Shown: positions 1-8,249, counted from the first letter of the stretch. The stretch: 14,043 bases of DNA from an uncultured Clostridia bacterium (GCA_947626485.1 CANQSG010000038.1:1-14043), one strand, 5' to 3'. Notes: generated by a model from the sequence alone, not told the origin. Made by a program: numbers and translations.

Positions 1-41
1 TTAGCTCGCCCGTTCTCTTTTTACTAAAGCGTTTTGCCTCT

Positions 42-69
42 CCCCCGGTAGAACCGGGGGTTTATTTAG
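42..69 (+). terminator. Terminator-like hairpin pointing rightward
   Basis: An 8-bp GC-rich stem (CCCCCGGT at 42-49 pairing with ACCGGGGG at 53-60) has a 3-nt loop and is followed by TTTATTTA. Polarity fits a plus-strand transcript arriving from left of the window and converging on the operon. The T-run is interrupted, so termination strength is uncertain. Such a hairpin near the edge could also be the subterminal structure of an IS200/IS605-type element; no transposase is visible to support that. Confidence 0.6.
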
Positions 70-78
70 ACTGCAAAC

Positions 79-114
79 AAAAAACCGGCTCCCGAAGCAG
101 GAGCCGGTTTTTTT
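79..114 (-). terminator. Strong intrinsic terminator at the operon end (bidirectional)
   Basis: The core stem CCGGCTCC (85-92) / GGAGCCGG (100-107) has a 7-nt loop and is flanked by A-runs on the left and T-runs on the right. In minus-strand RNA the hairpin therefore ends in a U-run, and the same holds in plus-strand RNA. It begins about 10 nt beyond the stop codon of the last permease gene (stop at 126-124). It should end the long minus-strand transcript and can also stop transcription converging from the left. Confidence 0.93.
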
Positions 115-123
115 GTTTTGCGG

Positions 124-1089
124 TCAGCCGGTGATGCCGACGCGGTCGATGCTCTTGACGAATTTGCGCTGCATGATCATGTAGAAAACGAGCGGAATGG
201 CGATGAAGAGCAGGCAGGCGGCGAAGGTGACGGCGGGGAAGATGGGCGAGGAGCCCTTCCAAATTCCAATCTGCTGCAATTTCAGCGAGAAGTTGCCGAT
301 GGCGACCGACAGCGGCTTGTAATCGTCGAGGAAGCAGAGCACCGCCAGGTGGTACTCGTTCCAGTGCCAGATCACCGAGAGCACCGTCACGGTGACGAGC
401 ACGACGCTCGACGAGGGCAGCGCGATGCGGAAATAGGTGCGGATCGGGCCGGCGCCGTCGACATAGGCGGCGTCCTCGAGCTCGCGCGGCAGGCCGATGA
501 AGAACTGCTGGTAAATGTAGATCATCATGCCGGAGCGGATGCCGACGCCAAAGATCGAGGGCAGATAATAGGTCCAGTTGGTGTTGAAGATGTTGATGAA
601 CCGCAGGTCGACGCCGGTCAGGCGGTCGAACAGGCCGAGGATGCCGAGCACGTCGAGCTGGCGATAGTTGACCGAGAGCGGCAGGCTGTACATTTGCAGC
701 GGGACGAGCAGCGAGAGGATCAGGAAGACCGTCGCGATGCGCTTGCCCTTGAACTGGAAGCGGGCGAAGCCGTATGCCACGAAGGCGCAGACGAAGACCT
801 CGATTAAAGCACTCACCATTTGCAGCGTCAGGGTGCGCAGCAGCGACGTCGGGAACGCGAGGGCGTCAAACGCGGTTTTGAAGTGCTCGAGGGTCACGCT
901 CTTGGGGAACCATTGATAGCTGACGTCGAGGAAGGACGCCCGCGTCCGCAGCGAGGTGCTGATCATGTAAAACAGCGGGTAGAGCACGATGTAGCCGATG
1001 ACGATCAGCATGAAATAGCGCAGCAGGCTGGCGCCGATCTGGCGACCCTTTTTCTTGACCTTGTAAAGATCGTGTTTTTGTTGTGCCAT
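124..1089 (-). CDS. Carbohydrate ABC transporter permease, MalG/UgpE type (pair B, second subunit)
   Basis: Inner-membrane subunit of a CUT1-type sugar importer, 321 aa. About six hydrophobic segments are visible (near residues 24-46, 90-110, 119-138, 172-195, 229-248 and 287-305). The cytoplasmic EAA loop that docks onto the ATPase is clear: EDAAYVDGAG at 205-214 followed by IALP at 222-225. The C-terminus FVKSIDRVGITG resembles MalG-type tails. I chose ATG at 1089, 5 nt after the upstream gene's stop and preceded by GGGGGTGAGAAGG. A GTG at 1104 would add five residues and overlap the previous gene, but has no ribosome site. The stretch between the third and fourth membrane segments (about 140-170) is long for the family, as is the region around 255-285. 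It is the last gene of the operon. Substrate cannot be read from the sequence. Confidence 0.93.
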   Translation of the reverse strand: MAQQKHDLYKVKKKGRQIGASLLRYFMLIVIGYIVLYPLFYMISTSLRTRASFLDVSYQWFPKSVTLEHFKTAFDALAFPTSLLRTLTLQMVSALIEVFVCAFVAYGFARFQFKGKRIATVFLILSLLVPLQMYSLPLSVNYRQLDVLGILGLFDRLTGVDLRFINIFNTNWTYYLPSIFGVGIRSGMMIYIYQQFFIGLPRELEDAAYVDGAGPIRTYFRIALPSSSVVLVTVTVLSVIWHWNEYHLAVLCFLDDYKPLSVAIGNFSLKLQQIGIWKGSSPIFPAVTFAACLLFIAIPLVFYMIMQRKFVKSIDRVGITG

Positions 1090-1094
1090 CCTTC

Positions 1095-1991
1095 TCACCC
1101 CCACCGTTTTAAGAACGCCTTGTTATACACAAGCAGGAACAGGGCGATAAACAGGCCGATGAACACGAAGTAGAACCACAGCATCGCCGAACCGGCTCCG
1201 TATTCGAGGTTGGTAAACTGATTGTATCCCTGCATGACCGCCGGGTTGGTGTTGGAGGTCACGAGCTCGACGATCGTGAAGATCACGACGAGGAGGATCG
1301 TGCGCAGCAGCATCGGCAGCGTGATGAACCAGAATTCCTCCCACTTCGTCGCGCCCTCGACCTTGGAGACCTCGTAGAGCTGGTCGGGGATGGATTGCAG
1401 GCCGGCGATGAACAACACGATCTGAATGCCGCTCTGCCAGACCATCATGAAGACGTTGCTCAGGACGATGGAGAGGTATTTTTCGATCGTCTCCGGCAGC
1501 CGCATGCCCTTGAGGACCTCGGTGAAGTCGATCATGCCGAAGGTCGCCTCCGAGGAGGCCGCGACCTGCGTCGCGTTGTTGTCGGCGGCGTTGAGGAAGA
1601 GCTCCAGCACGATGCCGCTCGCCAGAATGACCGGCAGGAAGTAGAGGGTGCGGAAGAAGAGGCGGCCGCGGAATTTGCTGTTGAGCAGCAGCGCCACGAC
1701 GAGGCTCACGACGAGGATGAAGGGCAGCGAGATGAAGAAGTCCTTGAGCGCCAGCACGAAATTGTCGGTGTACTCCGGGTTGACGAAGAGGATGTCGTGG
1801 TAATGGGCGGTCCCGACGAAGGAGGTCGCGACGCCTTCCTCGGTGATCGACAGATCCGCAAAGCTGAAATAGAAGGATTGCAGGATCGGGTAGACGAAGA
1901 AGAGCGCCATGCCGATGATCCAGGGGGAAATGAAGAGCAGGCCGTATCGCGCCCGGATGGCCTCTACCCCTTTTTTCTTTCGATTTTTCAT
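1095..1991 (-). CDS. Sugar ABC transporter permease, MalF/UgpA type (pair B, first subunit)
   Basis: Membrane subunit of a CUT1-type importer, 298 aa, partner of the permease encoded immediately downstream. A basic N-terminus (KNRKKKG) leads into a first membrane segment with the family-typical SPWIIG...YPI pattern at 22-36. Further hydrophobic segments lie near 85-103, 115-133, 173-198, 230-248 and 268-290. The EAA loop is EVSKVEGAT at 207-215 with ITLP at 223-226. Between the third and fourth segments lies an extra outward-facing loop of about 40 residues (133-172), rich in Asn, Ala and Ser, which pair A lacks at this size. The ATG overlaps the stop of the DUF5696-like gene in an ATGA junction, with AGGGAGGG upstream, so translation is probably coupled. 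Confidence 0.93.
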   Translation of the reverse strand: MKNRKKKGVEAIRARYGLLFISPWIIGMALFFVYPILQSFYFSFADLSITEEGVATSFVGTAHYHDILFVNPEYTDNFVLALKDFFISLPFILVVSLVVALLLNSKFRGRLFFRTLYFLPVILASGIVLELFLNAADNNATQVAASSEATFGMIDFTEVLKGMRLPETIEKYLSIVLSNVFMMVWQSGIQIVLFIAGLQSIPDQLYEVSKVEGATKWEEFWFITLPMLLRTILLVVIFTIVELVTSNTNPAVMQGYNQFTNLEYGAGSAMLWFYFVFIGLFIALFLLVYNKAFLKRWG

Positions 1992-4234
1992 CGCGCAACC
2001 CTCCCTGTCAGATAGCCGTGCGCCGGCACCGCGCCGTAGGGCGACTGCGCCTCGGCGCTGCCGTAATTGACGACCGCGTACACGCCGTTGTCAAATTCGG
2101 TGACGCGCAGCGTGTCGCTCAGCAGCCGGTGCGAGCGGATCTGCGCCCCCTGCAGGCCGGCGTAATAATTCGTCAGCTTGTTGACGGTCTTGACGATGCC
2201 GTCCCGCTGCTGTTCGTAAGCGCAGCCATACGTAAAGGAATATTTCGTGGTGATCAGCTGATTGGTGTAGTTCCGCAGCAGCACGTAGGTCAGCCCGGTG
2301 CCGCTCTCGACGCAACGCAGGATCGCGTCGTCCCCGTCGGCGCTGAGGTTGATCGGCGTACCGTTCAAGGGCACGTACCCGCGCAGCACGATCTGATAGA
2401 ACGGGACGTCGGTGCGGCTGAAGTTGTACGCCGAGGAATAGAGTGGCGCGTCGATGACGTAATCGGCGTTGACCGCGGCGTAATCGTTCGGGGCGTCGGC
2501 AAGGAATTGCAGGCCGCTCTGCCGCACGCCGGCGAGGATCGCGGACACGTCCTGCGCGATCTTGCCGCAGACCTGCGCGTCGGCCGTCGCATAGTCGGAA
2601 TAGCTGATGCGGGACAGCGAGCTGAGCGACAAGCCCGTAAGGCCGCTGTCGGCGTACCGCTCGGTCAGGCGTTCGACCGTCGGCGCCAACTGGCTGCGGT
2701 TGAGCAGATAATAGCTGGCGCTGCCTTTGCGGGAGACGGTGTCGTAATACCGGAAGCGGACGTTCTGGCCGTTCGGCAGCTTGGTCGCGTCGGACAGGCG
2801 GGAGTACCCGCCGCCGGATTTTGCAAAGGCGACGACGTCAAAGTCGAGGAAGAGCGGAATATCCTGCCCGTTGCAATAGTCTTGCAGCGCGCGCAGGTCT
2901 TTCTTCGAGCCGAGGCCGGAGGCGACCGTAAAGCCGCCGGCGACGACGCCGGGGTCGACGCCCGATTTGCCGAAGCCGACGAGGTCGACGAGCAGGCTGC
3001 CGTTCAGGTTTTCGCGGAACCAGGTCGTCATCTCCGCCGCGTCGCGCAGCGTCGTGAGCTTGAGCAGCCCGGTGTAGGGCACGCCGAGGAAGAAGGCCTT
3101 CTGCTGGACGCCGCCGACGTATTTCAGGCTGACGGACGGCTGGCTCTTGTCGGTCTTTTCGAGCTTGGTGCGCGCCGCGAGGTTGCTGCGGTAGCACTCC
3201 GCCATGCCGACGTAATTCGCCTTTTCGCCCGAGAGCGGGTAAAACGCGACCGAAAGGGGCTCGGTCGTGACGGCGTCGTCAAAGAGTTTGACGACCATCG
3301 TCGAGGCGGCAAATCCGGCGGGGCTTTCGACGTAGCTGTACCCGCGGATGTGGAAATTGCTGTAAACCGAGGAGTGGCCGATGTTGGTCGAGCCGATCTT
3401 CCAGGAGACGAAGGCGGCCTCGGGCGCGGATTCGATGATGGCGGCGAGCGCGTTGTCGCCCCGCTTCACGCCGTAGACCGGCAGGCTGACGTTCTGGGTC
3501 GTGGTGTAAAAATCGTAGGTCTGGATCGCGAGGTCGTCGCCGTAGACCCGCGTGCTGCCGTCCGAGCCGAGCTTGCTGAGGGCGGACGGCGAGGCGATCG
3601 TGCCGGTGCCGTCAGGCAGGAAGAGATACCCGTCCGTGCTGCCGTTGGGCAGCGAGCAGAGGAAGGGCGCGATGCCGACCTGCGTGACGTAGGTCAGGCC
3701 GTTGTCGCAAATCTCCTCCGGCCGCACCGTGATGCGGAAGCAATCGTCCTCTACGGTGTAGTCCACCGGAACCGAGATCTCGTTGTCGACGAAATCGTAG
3801 AGCACGCGCAGCCCCTTGTCGATGGGCTTCGCCGTGACGTTCCCGTCGCGAACGGCGCCGTTATAGGAATAGAGCTGCTTTTCCTCGAGGTTTTCGGGGT
3901 CGAAATAGGTGACGATGAGATCGGAGTGCGCCTGCGGGTGGAGTTCCGGCTGTTCGCCGTTCTCATCGAGCGGGGCGGTGTTCGGCGGCGTCGGGCTCCA
4001 GACGGCGCCCGTCACGCGGTCGACGATCTGCACCTGCTTTTCGGTATCGTCCCAGCGCAGCTGGAACTTGGCGCTCTCGCAGACGACGCCGGTCGCCGCC
4101 GAATCGGTCGCGCCGCCCGAGACGTAAGGCTGCGTGTTGGGCGCCGGGAAATCGGTGCGGGAGGCGCAGCCCGTGCCGGTCAGCAGCAGCGCGCCGCAGA
4201 GGCCGGCGAGAATCTGTCGTTTGAATCGTTTCAT
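1988..4234 (-). CDS. DUF5696-like lipoprotein with probable glycosidase-type TIM barrel
   Basis: A 748-aa exported protein. Residues 1-22 form a lipoprotein-type signal (MKRFKRQ, hydrophobic stretch, then GTG before C23; Gly at -3 is permissive rather than classic). Residues 55-340 look all-beta, with YLFLPDGTGTIA at 203-214 and PVYGV at 252-256. Residues 370-630 alternate beta-strand and helix like a TIM barrel, with Asp residues near strand ends (D417, D464, D466, D547, D580, D595). Residues 640-748 are beta again. From memory this resembles DUF5696 proteins found beside sugar ABC transporters in Paenibacillus and Clostridia; no activity is established. The barrel lacks an obvious catalytic acid pair, so it may be a hydrolase or a binding protein. 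ATG at 4234 follows GGGAGGG with 6-nt spacing; the ATG at 4252 has no such site. Its end overlaps the next gene by 4 nt. Confidence 0.8.
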   Translation of the reverse strand: MKRFKRQILAGLCGALLLTGTGCASRTDFPAPNTQPYVSGGATDSAATGVVCESAKFQLRWDDTEKQVQIVDRVTGAVWSPTPPNTAPLDENGEQPELHPQAHSDLIVTYFDPENLEEKQLYSYNGAVRDGNVTAKPIDKGLRVLYDFVDNEISVPVDYTVEDDCFRITVRPEEICDNGLTYVTQVGIAPFLCSLPNGSTDGYLFLPDGTGTIASPSALSKLGSDGSTRVYGDDLAIQTYDFYTTTQNVSLPVYGVKRGDNALAAIIESAPEAAFVSWKIGSTNIGHSSVYSNFHIRGYSYVESPAGFAASTMVVKLFDDAVTTEPLSVAFYPLSGEKANYVGMAECYRSNLAARTKLEKTDKSQPSVSLKYVGGVQQKAFFLGVPYTGLLKLTTLRDAAEMTTWFRENLNGSLLVDLVGFGKSGVDPGVVAGGFTVASGLGSKKDLRALQDYCNGQDIPLFLDFDVVAFAKSGGGYSRLSDATKLPNGQNVRFRYYDTVSRKGSASYYLLNRSQLAPTVERLTERYADSGLTGLSLSSLSRISYSDYATADAQVCGKIAQDVSAILAGVRQSGLQFLADAPNDYAAVNADYVIDAPLYSSAYNFSRTDVPFYQIVLRGYVPLNGTPINLSADGDDAILRCVESGTGLTYVLLRNYTNQLITTKYSFTYGCAYEQQRDGIVKTVNKLTNYYAGLQGAQIRSHRLLSDTLRVTEFDNGVYAVVNYGSAEAQSPYGAVPAHGYLTGRVAR

Positions 4235-4251
4235 AGCATTCCCTCCCTGCA

Positions 4252-6402
4252 TCAGCGGTAACGCAGCTCAACGAACAGCGTCGACAGCCAGGTGTAAATC
4301 TGCTGCGCCAGCAGGTAGATCAGGAACAGCAGGAAGACAATAATGATCATCGCGACCGCACTCAACAGCGTGGTGCCGAGAAACCGACCGAATCCGAAAT
4401 CGTGGATGCGCATGATGCCGACGATCAGGATGAAGGCGGTGTAGAGGGTGCAGGCCGTGACGAAGATGTTGAGGAAGACCGCCTCTTCGGGCGACAGCAG
4501 GTGGGTGCAGATAAGACGGGTCAGCGAGCCGACCAGCGTGGGGATCAGGCTGTAACAGGTGATGATGTAGATCTCCCGCAGCTTGCCGATGCCGCCCAGC
4601 AGCGTGCAGACCAGCCAGTTCGAAACGACCCAGAGCAAAATCAGGCCGACCGAGCCGAGCAACACGAAGAGGGAGTTGTAATGGGAGCTGTCAAAGATCG
4701 TGAAGGCGAAGCCGCCCGCGGTCTCGTTGAGCACCGACAGAACGTAGTAGAGGAGGAGCAGCACCGTCGCGATGACGGTGGAGCCGAGCCCCTGCTCCTT
4801 GACCTGCCGGAAGGCCTCGAAGGGGTGGAAGACCGAGGTGAGCGCCGTCTGCACCCGCGGGTTGCGGATCAGGCGGACGTTGTGGCGGTGGCGGTAGACC
4901 AGCCAGACGATCAACAGCGCCGCGAGGACGAGGATCCCGAGGAAGACAAGGGTGAAATGCCGCTCCAAAAAGGCGGTGCGCAGCTTGGCGAAGGCGTCGG
5001 CATAGACCTCGCGCTCGACGCCGAGCTTCGCGTAGCGCAGGGCGTTGTGGTAATCGCCCGCGTCGTAACAGGCGCTCGCCAGCCCGCGATAGGCCAGCTG
5101 GCTGTTCTGATCCTGTGCCTCGACCTGCTCCCAGAGTTCGGCGGCCTGGGCAAATTCGGCGTCGAGCGTCAGAGACTGGGCGGCGCGCACCAGCTTGCCG
5201 TATTCCGTCATGCGGAAGACGGTGACGGTGTTTCTCTGCTCGTCGCTGACGAGGACGTCGGTGCCGTTGAGGGCGATGGCGTCCGCCAGCATGAAGGTGC
5301 CCTTCTGGTCGCCGTCGCCGAAGCTGCCGCCGAAGGAGGAGAGCAGATTGCCCTTTTCGTCATACCAGAAGACGCGGCCGTAGGTCGTGTCGATCAGGTA
5401 GAAATACCCGTCGGCGTCGACGGCGATGCCCGAAAGATCCTGCCCCTGCCGCTGGCGGTAGAGCGAGCCGACCGCCACGTCGGCGAAGTTCTTGCTCGTC
5501 TCGCTCAAGACGTCCTTGCCGCCGGGGTTGAGGATGCAGACCTGGCCGTACTGGAGCTCGTCGTTCGTCGTCCGGCCGGTCGTCGTATAGATGAAGTTTT
5601 CGGGGCCGACCTGTAAGTCGGTGAACTGGAAGGGCAGCGAGAGCTCGTCTGCCGCCCGCTTGGTCTCGTTCGAGAAGAGGCGGCGATAGAGGTTTTGCAG
5701 CACATCGAGCGCCGAAGCGCGGACGGTGTTCGCCCCGTAAAACCCGAGAAATTCCTGCTCGGGCGAATAGAGGATCGCGCCGAAATAGGAGCCGTCGCTC
5801 GAGATGTAGGTGTAGCCCTCGGAGTCGATGGCGAGCTTGATCGGGCGGTATTCAAAGCCGGTCGGGATCAGCTCGGAATCGGGCAGCAGCAGCTGGTCGA
5901 CGACGACGCCGTCCATCCCGAGCACCAGCACGCGGGCGTGGTCGGTGTCGGCGATGTAGATGCGGTTTTTGCAGGCGTAAAGCCCCGAGGCGCCCTTCAG
6001 ATCGAGCTTCGCGCCGTCAAGCGTGATGTTCGTGATCTGCCGGATGGGCTGATACTTGCTGTCGAGCACGTAAACCGCCGAGCCGGTGCTGTCGAGGACG
6101 TAAATATTGTTGTTTTCGTCGGTGCAGACGTCGGCGACGAGCTGGAGGCTCTCCGCCCCCACCGCCTTCGCGTCGAGCACCTGCGCGACGGTGTACATGG
6201 GCTTGCAGTAGACCTGCTGTTTTTCGCTGGTGTTGAAGTCCTCCCAATAGGTGTAGCTTTCATAGGGGAACTCGTTGGGGGGCAGCGAGGAGGTGCGGGG
6301 CGCGACCGCCCCGGCGCTCAGCCCGCAGGAGAGCAGCATAAGGCCGAGCAGGAGGACGAGCGCCCGCCGTCCGGCACGTTTCCAAATGGTTTTCAACTCC
6401 AT
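4252..6402 (-). CDS. Beta-propeller (NHL-like)/TPR/Yip1-like multidomain membrane protein
   Basis: A 716-aa protein with a modular plan. Residues 1-35 form an export signal; LLSCG at 23-27 could be a lipobox, but AGAVA at 30-34 also suits signal peptidase I. Residues 70-400 carry NHL-like propeller blades: repeated units such as NNIYVLDSTG (98-107), NRIYIADTDHARV (146-158), GYTYISSDG (196-204), GYFYLIDTTYGRV (332-344) and DVLVSDEQRNTV (382-393). Residues 405-475 are helical and TPR-like (QAAELWEQV, LAYRGLASACYDAGDYHNAL). A membrane helix follows at 484-503. Residues 525-705 resemble a Yip1 domain with about five membrane helices and the entry HPFEAFRQVKEQG (526-538). Propeller and TPR should face outward. 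ATG at 6402 follows AGGAGGGGAGG. Function is unknown; the position between permease pairs suggests sensing, scaffolding or substrate hand-over. Confidence 0.85.
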   Translation of the reverse strand: MELKTIWKRAGRRALVLLLGLMLLSCGLSAGAVAPRTSSLPPNEFPYESYTYWEDFNTSEKQQVYCKPMYTVAQVLDAKAVGAESLQLVADVCTDENNNIYVLDSTGSAVYVLDSKYQPIRQITNITLDGAKLDLKGASGLYACKNRIYIADTDHARVLVLGMDGVVVDQLLLPDSELIPTGFEYRPIKLAIDSEGYTYISSDGSYFGAILYSPEQEFLGFYGANTVRASALDVLQNLYRRLFSNETKRAADELSLPFQFTDLQVGPENFIYTTTGRTTNDELQYGQVCILNPGGKDVLSETSKNFADVAVGSLYRQRQGQDLSGIAVDADGYFYLIDTTYGRVFWYDEKGNLLSSFGGSFGDGDQKGTFMLADAIALNGTDVLVSDEQRNTVTVFRMTEYGKLVRAAQSLTLDAEFAQAAELWEQVEAQDQNSQLAYRGLASACYDAGDYHNALRYAKLGVEREVYADAFAKLRTAFLERHFTLVFLGILVLAALLIVWLVYRHRHNVRLIRNPRVQTALTSVFHPFEAFRQVKEQGLGSTVIATVLLLLYYVLSVLNETAGGFAFTIFDSSHYNSLFVLLGSVGLILLWVVSNWLVCTLLGGIGKLREIYIITCYSLIPTLVGSLTRLICTHLLSPEEAVFLNIFVTACTLYTAFILIVGIMRIHDFGFGRFLGTTLLSAVAMIIIVFLLFLIYLLAQQIYTWLSTLFVELRYR

Positions 6403-6411
6403 CCTCCCCTC

Positions 6412-7317
6412 CTATCCTTTGATGCCCGCGTTGCCCATCGTCTCGCGCAGGCTGCCCTGCGAGATCAGATAGACAAGGATCGGCGGCATCATCATGATGA
6501 CCGAAGCGGCCATCGCGGTGCCCGTCCGGGCGATACCGCCGGCGGTGATGGTGGACATGACGGTCGGGAGCGTCTTGAGCGATTCGCTGAAGATCGTGCC
6601 CGACGGGATGGTCGCCCAGGTGTCGCGGAAGGAGAAGAGCGTCAGGGTCAGCACGCAGGGGCGGACGATCGGGAAGATGACGCGCCAGAAGATCGTGAGC
6701 CAGCCCGCGCCGTCGATGTGCGCCGCCTCGATCAGGGCGCCCGGCACGTACCCGTCCATGTACTGCTTCATCAGGAAGACGCCGAGCGTCGACGGGATAA
6801 AGGGCAGCAGGTAGACGAGATAGGTGTCGATGACGTGCAGCCCGGTGTAGATGAGGTACTGCGGCACACCCAGCGTGTAGGTGTTGAAGAGCAGCGAGAA
6901 CTGCACGAGGATAAAGATGACGTTTTTATATTTGAGGTCGGATTTCGAGAGGACGAAGGCTGCCATCGCCGCGACGATCACGTGCAGCGCCGTGGCCGTC
7001 ACGCTGACAAACAGGCTGTTGAAGAGGTAACGCAGCAGCGGCACGTTCAGGCTCGAGACGACGTCGGGCAGCGCCAGATAGTTTTTGAGGGTCGGGCGCT
7101 GGACGACGAAGAGCCGGGGCGGGAAGATCAGCAGCTCGTCGAGGGGCTTGAGAGAGGTCACGATGGAATAGACCAGCGGCAGCACCGAGAAGGCGCCCGC
7201 GGCAAACAGGAAGACGAAGAACATCACATTGCCGAAGCGGGAACGGGTGAAGCGGCGCGCCTGGGTCTTGGCGAGATCCTGCCGGGGTTGGAAAAACCGT
7301 TTTCGAAGTATCGTCAT
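6412..7317 (-). CDS. Carbohydrate ABC transporter permease, MalG/YtcP type (pair A, second subunit)
   Basis: Inner-membrane subunit of a CUT1-type importer, 301 aa. Six hydrophobic segments are seen (near 31-53, 99-123, 132-150, 166-183, 218-232 and 268-286). The EAA loop reads EAAHIDGAG at 197-205 with the conserved proline at 216 (VIFP). The tail RETMGNAGIKG is a typical MalG-like C-terminus. The compact loops contrast with pair B. I prefer ATG at 7317, preceded by AGGTGA with 5-nt spacing; a GTG at 7326 overlapping the upstream stop (GTGA) is possible and would add three residues. Either way translation is coupled to the partner permease. The next gene follows after 9 nt. Confidence 0.93.
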   Translation of the reverse strand: MTILRKRFFQPRQDLAKTQARRFTRSRFGNVMFFVFLFAAGAFSVLPLVYSIVTSLKPLDELLIFPPRLFVVQRPTLKNYLALPDVVSSLNVPLLRYLFNSLFVSVTATALHVIVAAMAAFVLSKSDLKYKNVIFILVQFSLLFNTYTLGVPQYLIYTGLHVIDTYLVYLLPFIPSTLGVFLMKQYMDGYVPGALIEAAHIDGAGWLTIFWRVIFPIVRPCVLTLTLFSFRDTWATIPSGTIFSESLKTLPTVMSTITAGGIARTGTAMAASVIMMMPPILVYLISQGSLRETMGNAGIKG

Positions 7318-7322
7318 ACGCC

Positions 7323-8237
7323 TCACCTGCCTACCTTATTGAGCAGTCTGCCGATGAGCAGACGGGTCAGAATCATCAGTAAGAACAGCACGACCGACAG
7401 CGCCGAAGCGTAGCCCATTTCGTACTTGACGGTGCCGACGTCGGAGAGGTAAGAGACGATGGTGTCGGCGGCGTAGCCCACGGTCGGATATCCGGCCAGC
7501 GTGGTGATGATACTGCTGATGGAGAAGGCGCTCGCGATCGACATGACGGCGCTGAAGAGCAGCATGCTCTGCATGCCCGGCAGCGTGATGTACCAGAGCT
7601 CCTGCCAGCGGTTGCGCACGCCGTCGATGGCGCCGGCCTCGTAAAGCTCGGTGTCGACGTTTTGCAGACCGGAGATGTTGGCGAGGAAGTTGACGCCCAT
7701 GCCCTGCCAGAGCTGCACCATCACGACGATCGGGACGATGTAGGAGGTGCTCGAAAGCCAGGCGATGGGCTCGGTGATGACGCCGAGCGAGAGCAGCAGG
7801 CTGTTGACGTAACCGTAGCTGTCGGTGCTGAAGGCGACCTGCCAGATGTAAAGCGCGTTACCGACCAGCGCCGGCGCGTAGAACATGAAGGAGAGCAGGG
7901 TGCGCATGGCGGGGCGGAATTCGTTGATGAGCCAGGCGAGCACGAAGGAGAGCAGGAAGCTCGCGGGGCCCGTCAGAATGGCGAGCACCAGCGTATTCGC
8001 CAGCACGGTCGGGAAGATCTTATCCTGCAAAAACATGCGCAGATAGTTCCCCAGACCCGCGAAGCGCGGGAAGGAGACCATGTCGAAATTGAAGAAGCTC
8101 AAAACGATCGAGGAGAGCACCGGCAGCACCGTCATCAGGATGAAGAGCACCAAGAAGGGCGCCAACAGGAGATAGAGCTGCCAGCGGTTGCGCAGGATCA
8201 TCCGCAGGCTCAGGCGTTTCTTTTCCACTTTTTCCAC
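7323..8237 (-). CDS. Sugar ABC transporter permease, MalF/LplB/UgpA type (pair A, first subunit)
   Basis: Inner-membrane subunit of a CUT1-type importer, 304 aa, paired with the product of the next gene. The basic N-terminus is followed by a first membrane helix with APF and LPV motifs (26-40). Other helices lie near 79-104, 112-132, 164-183, 222-245 and 278-296. The EAA loop is EAGAIDGVR at 200-208 with ITLP at 217-220. The start is GTG at 8237, with GGAGGG about 7 nt upstream and only 12 nt after the binding-protein gene. Position directly behind the solute-binding protein makes pair A the most likely channel for that protein's ligand. The nucleotide-binding subunit must come from elsewhere in the genome. 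Confidence 0.94.
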   Translation of the reverse strand: MEKVEKKRLSLRMILRNRWQLYLLLAPFLVLFILMTVLPVLSSIVLSFFNFDMVSFPRFAGLGNYLRMFLQDKIFPTVLANTLVLAILTGPASFLLSFVLAWLINEFRPAMRTLLSFMFYAPALVGNALYIWQVAFSTDSYGYVNSLLLSLGVITEPIAWLSSTSYIVPIVVMVQLWQGMGVNFLANISGLQNVDTELYEAGAIDGVRNRWQELWYITLPGMQSMLLFSAVMSIASAFSISSIITTLAGYPTVGYAADTIVSYLSDVGTVKYEMGYASALSVVLFLLMILTRLLIGRLLNKVGR

Positions 8238-8249
8238 TGTCGTCCCTCC

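Noticed and set aside
4235..4252. ATG at 4252 as the start of the DUF5696-like gene
   Set aside because: The sequence it would translate is itself the ribosome site (GGGAGGG) for the ATG at 4234, which starts a proper basic signal peptide.
2018..4261. Plus-strand open frame of about 747 codons opposite the DUF5696-like gene
   Set aside because: It mirrors the real gene in a GC-rich region, has Arg/Asp/Val/Gly-heavy composition without a recognisable domain, and lacks a ribosome site. The same applies to other long plus-strand frames, for example 9177-11153, 5695-7413, 7662-9113 and 12194-13198.
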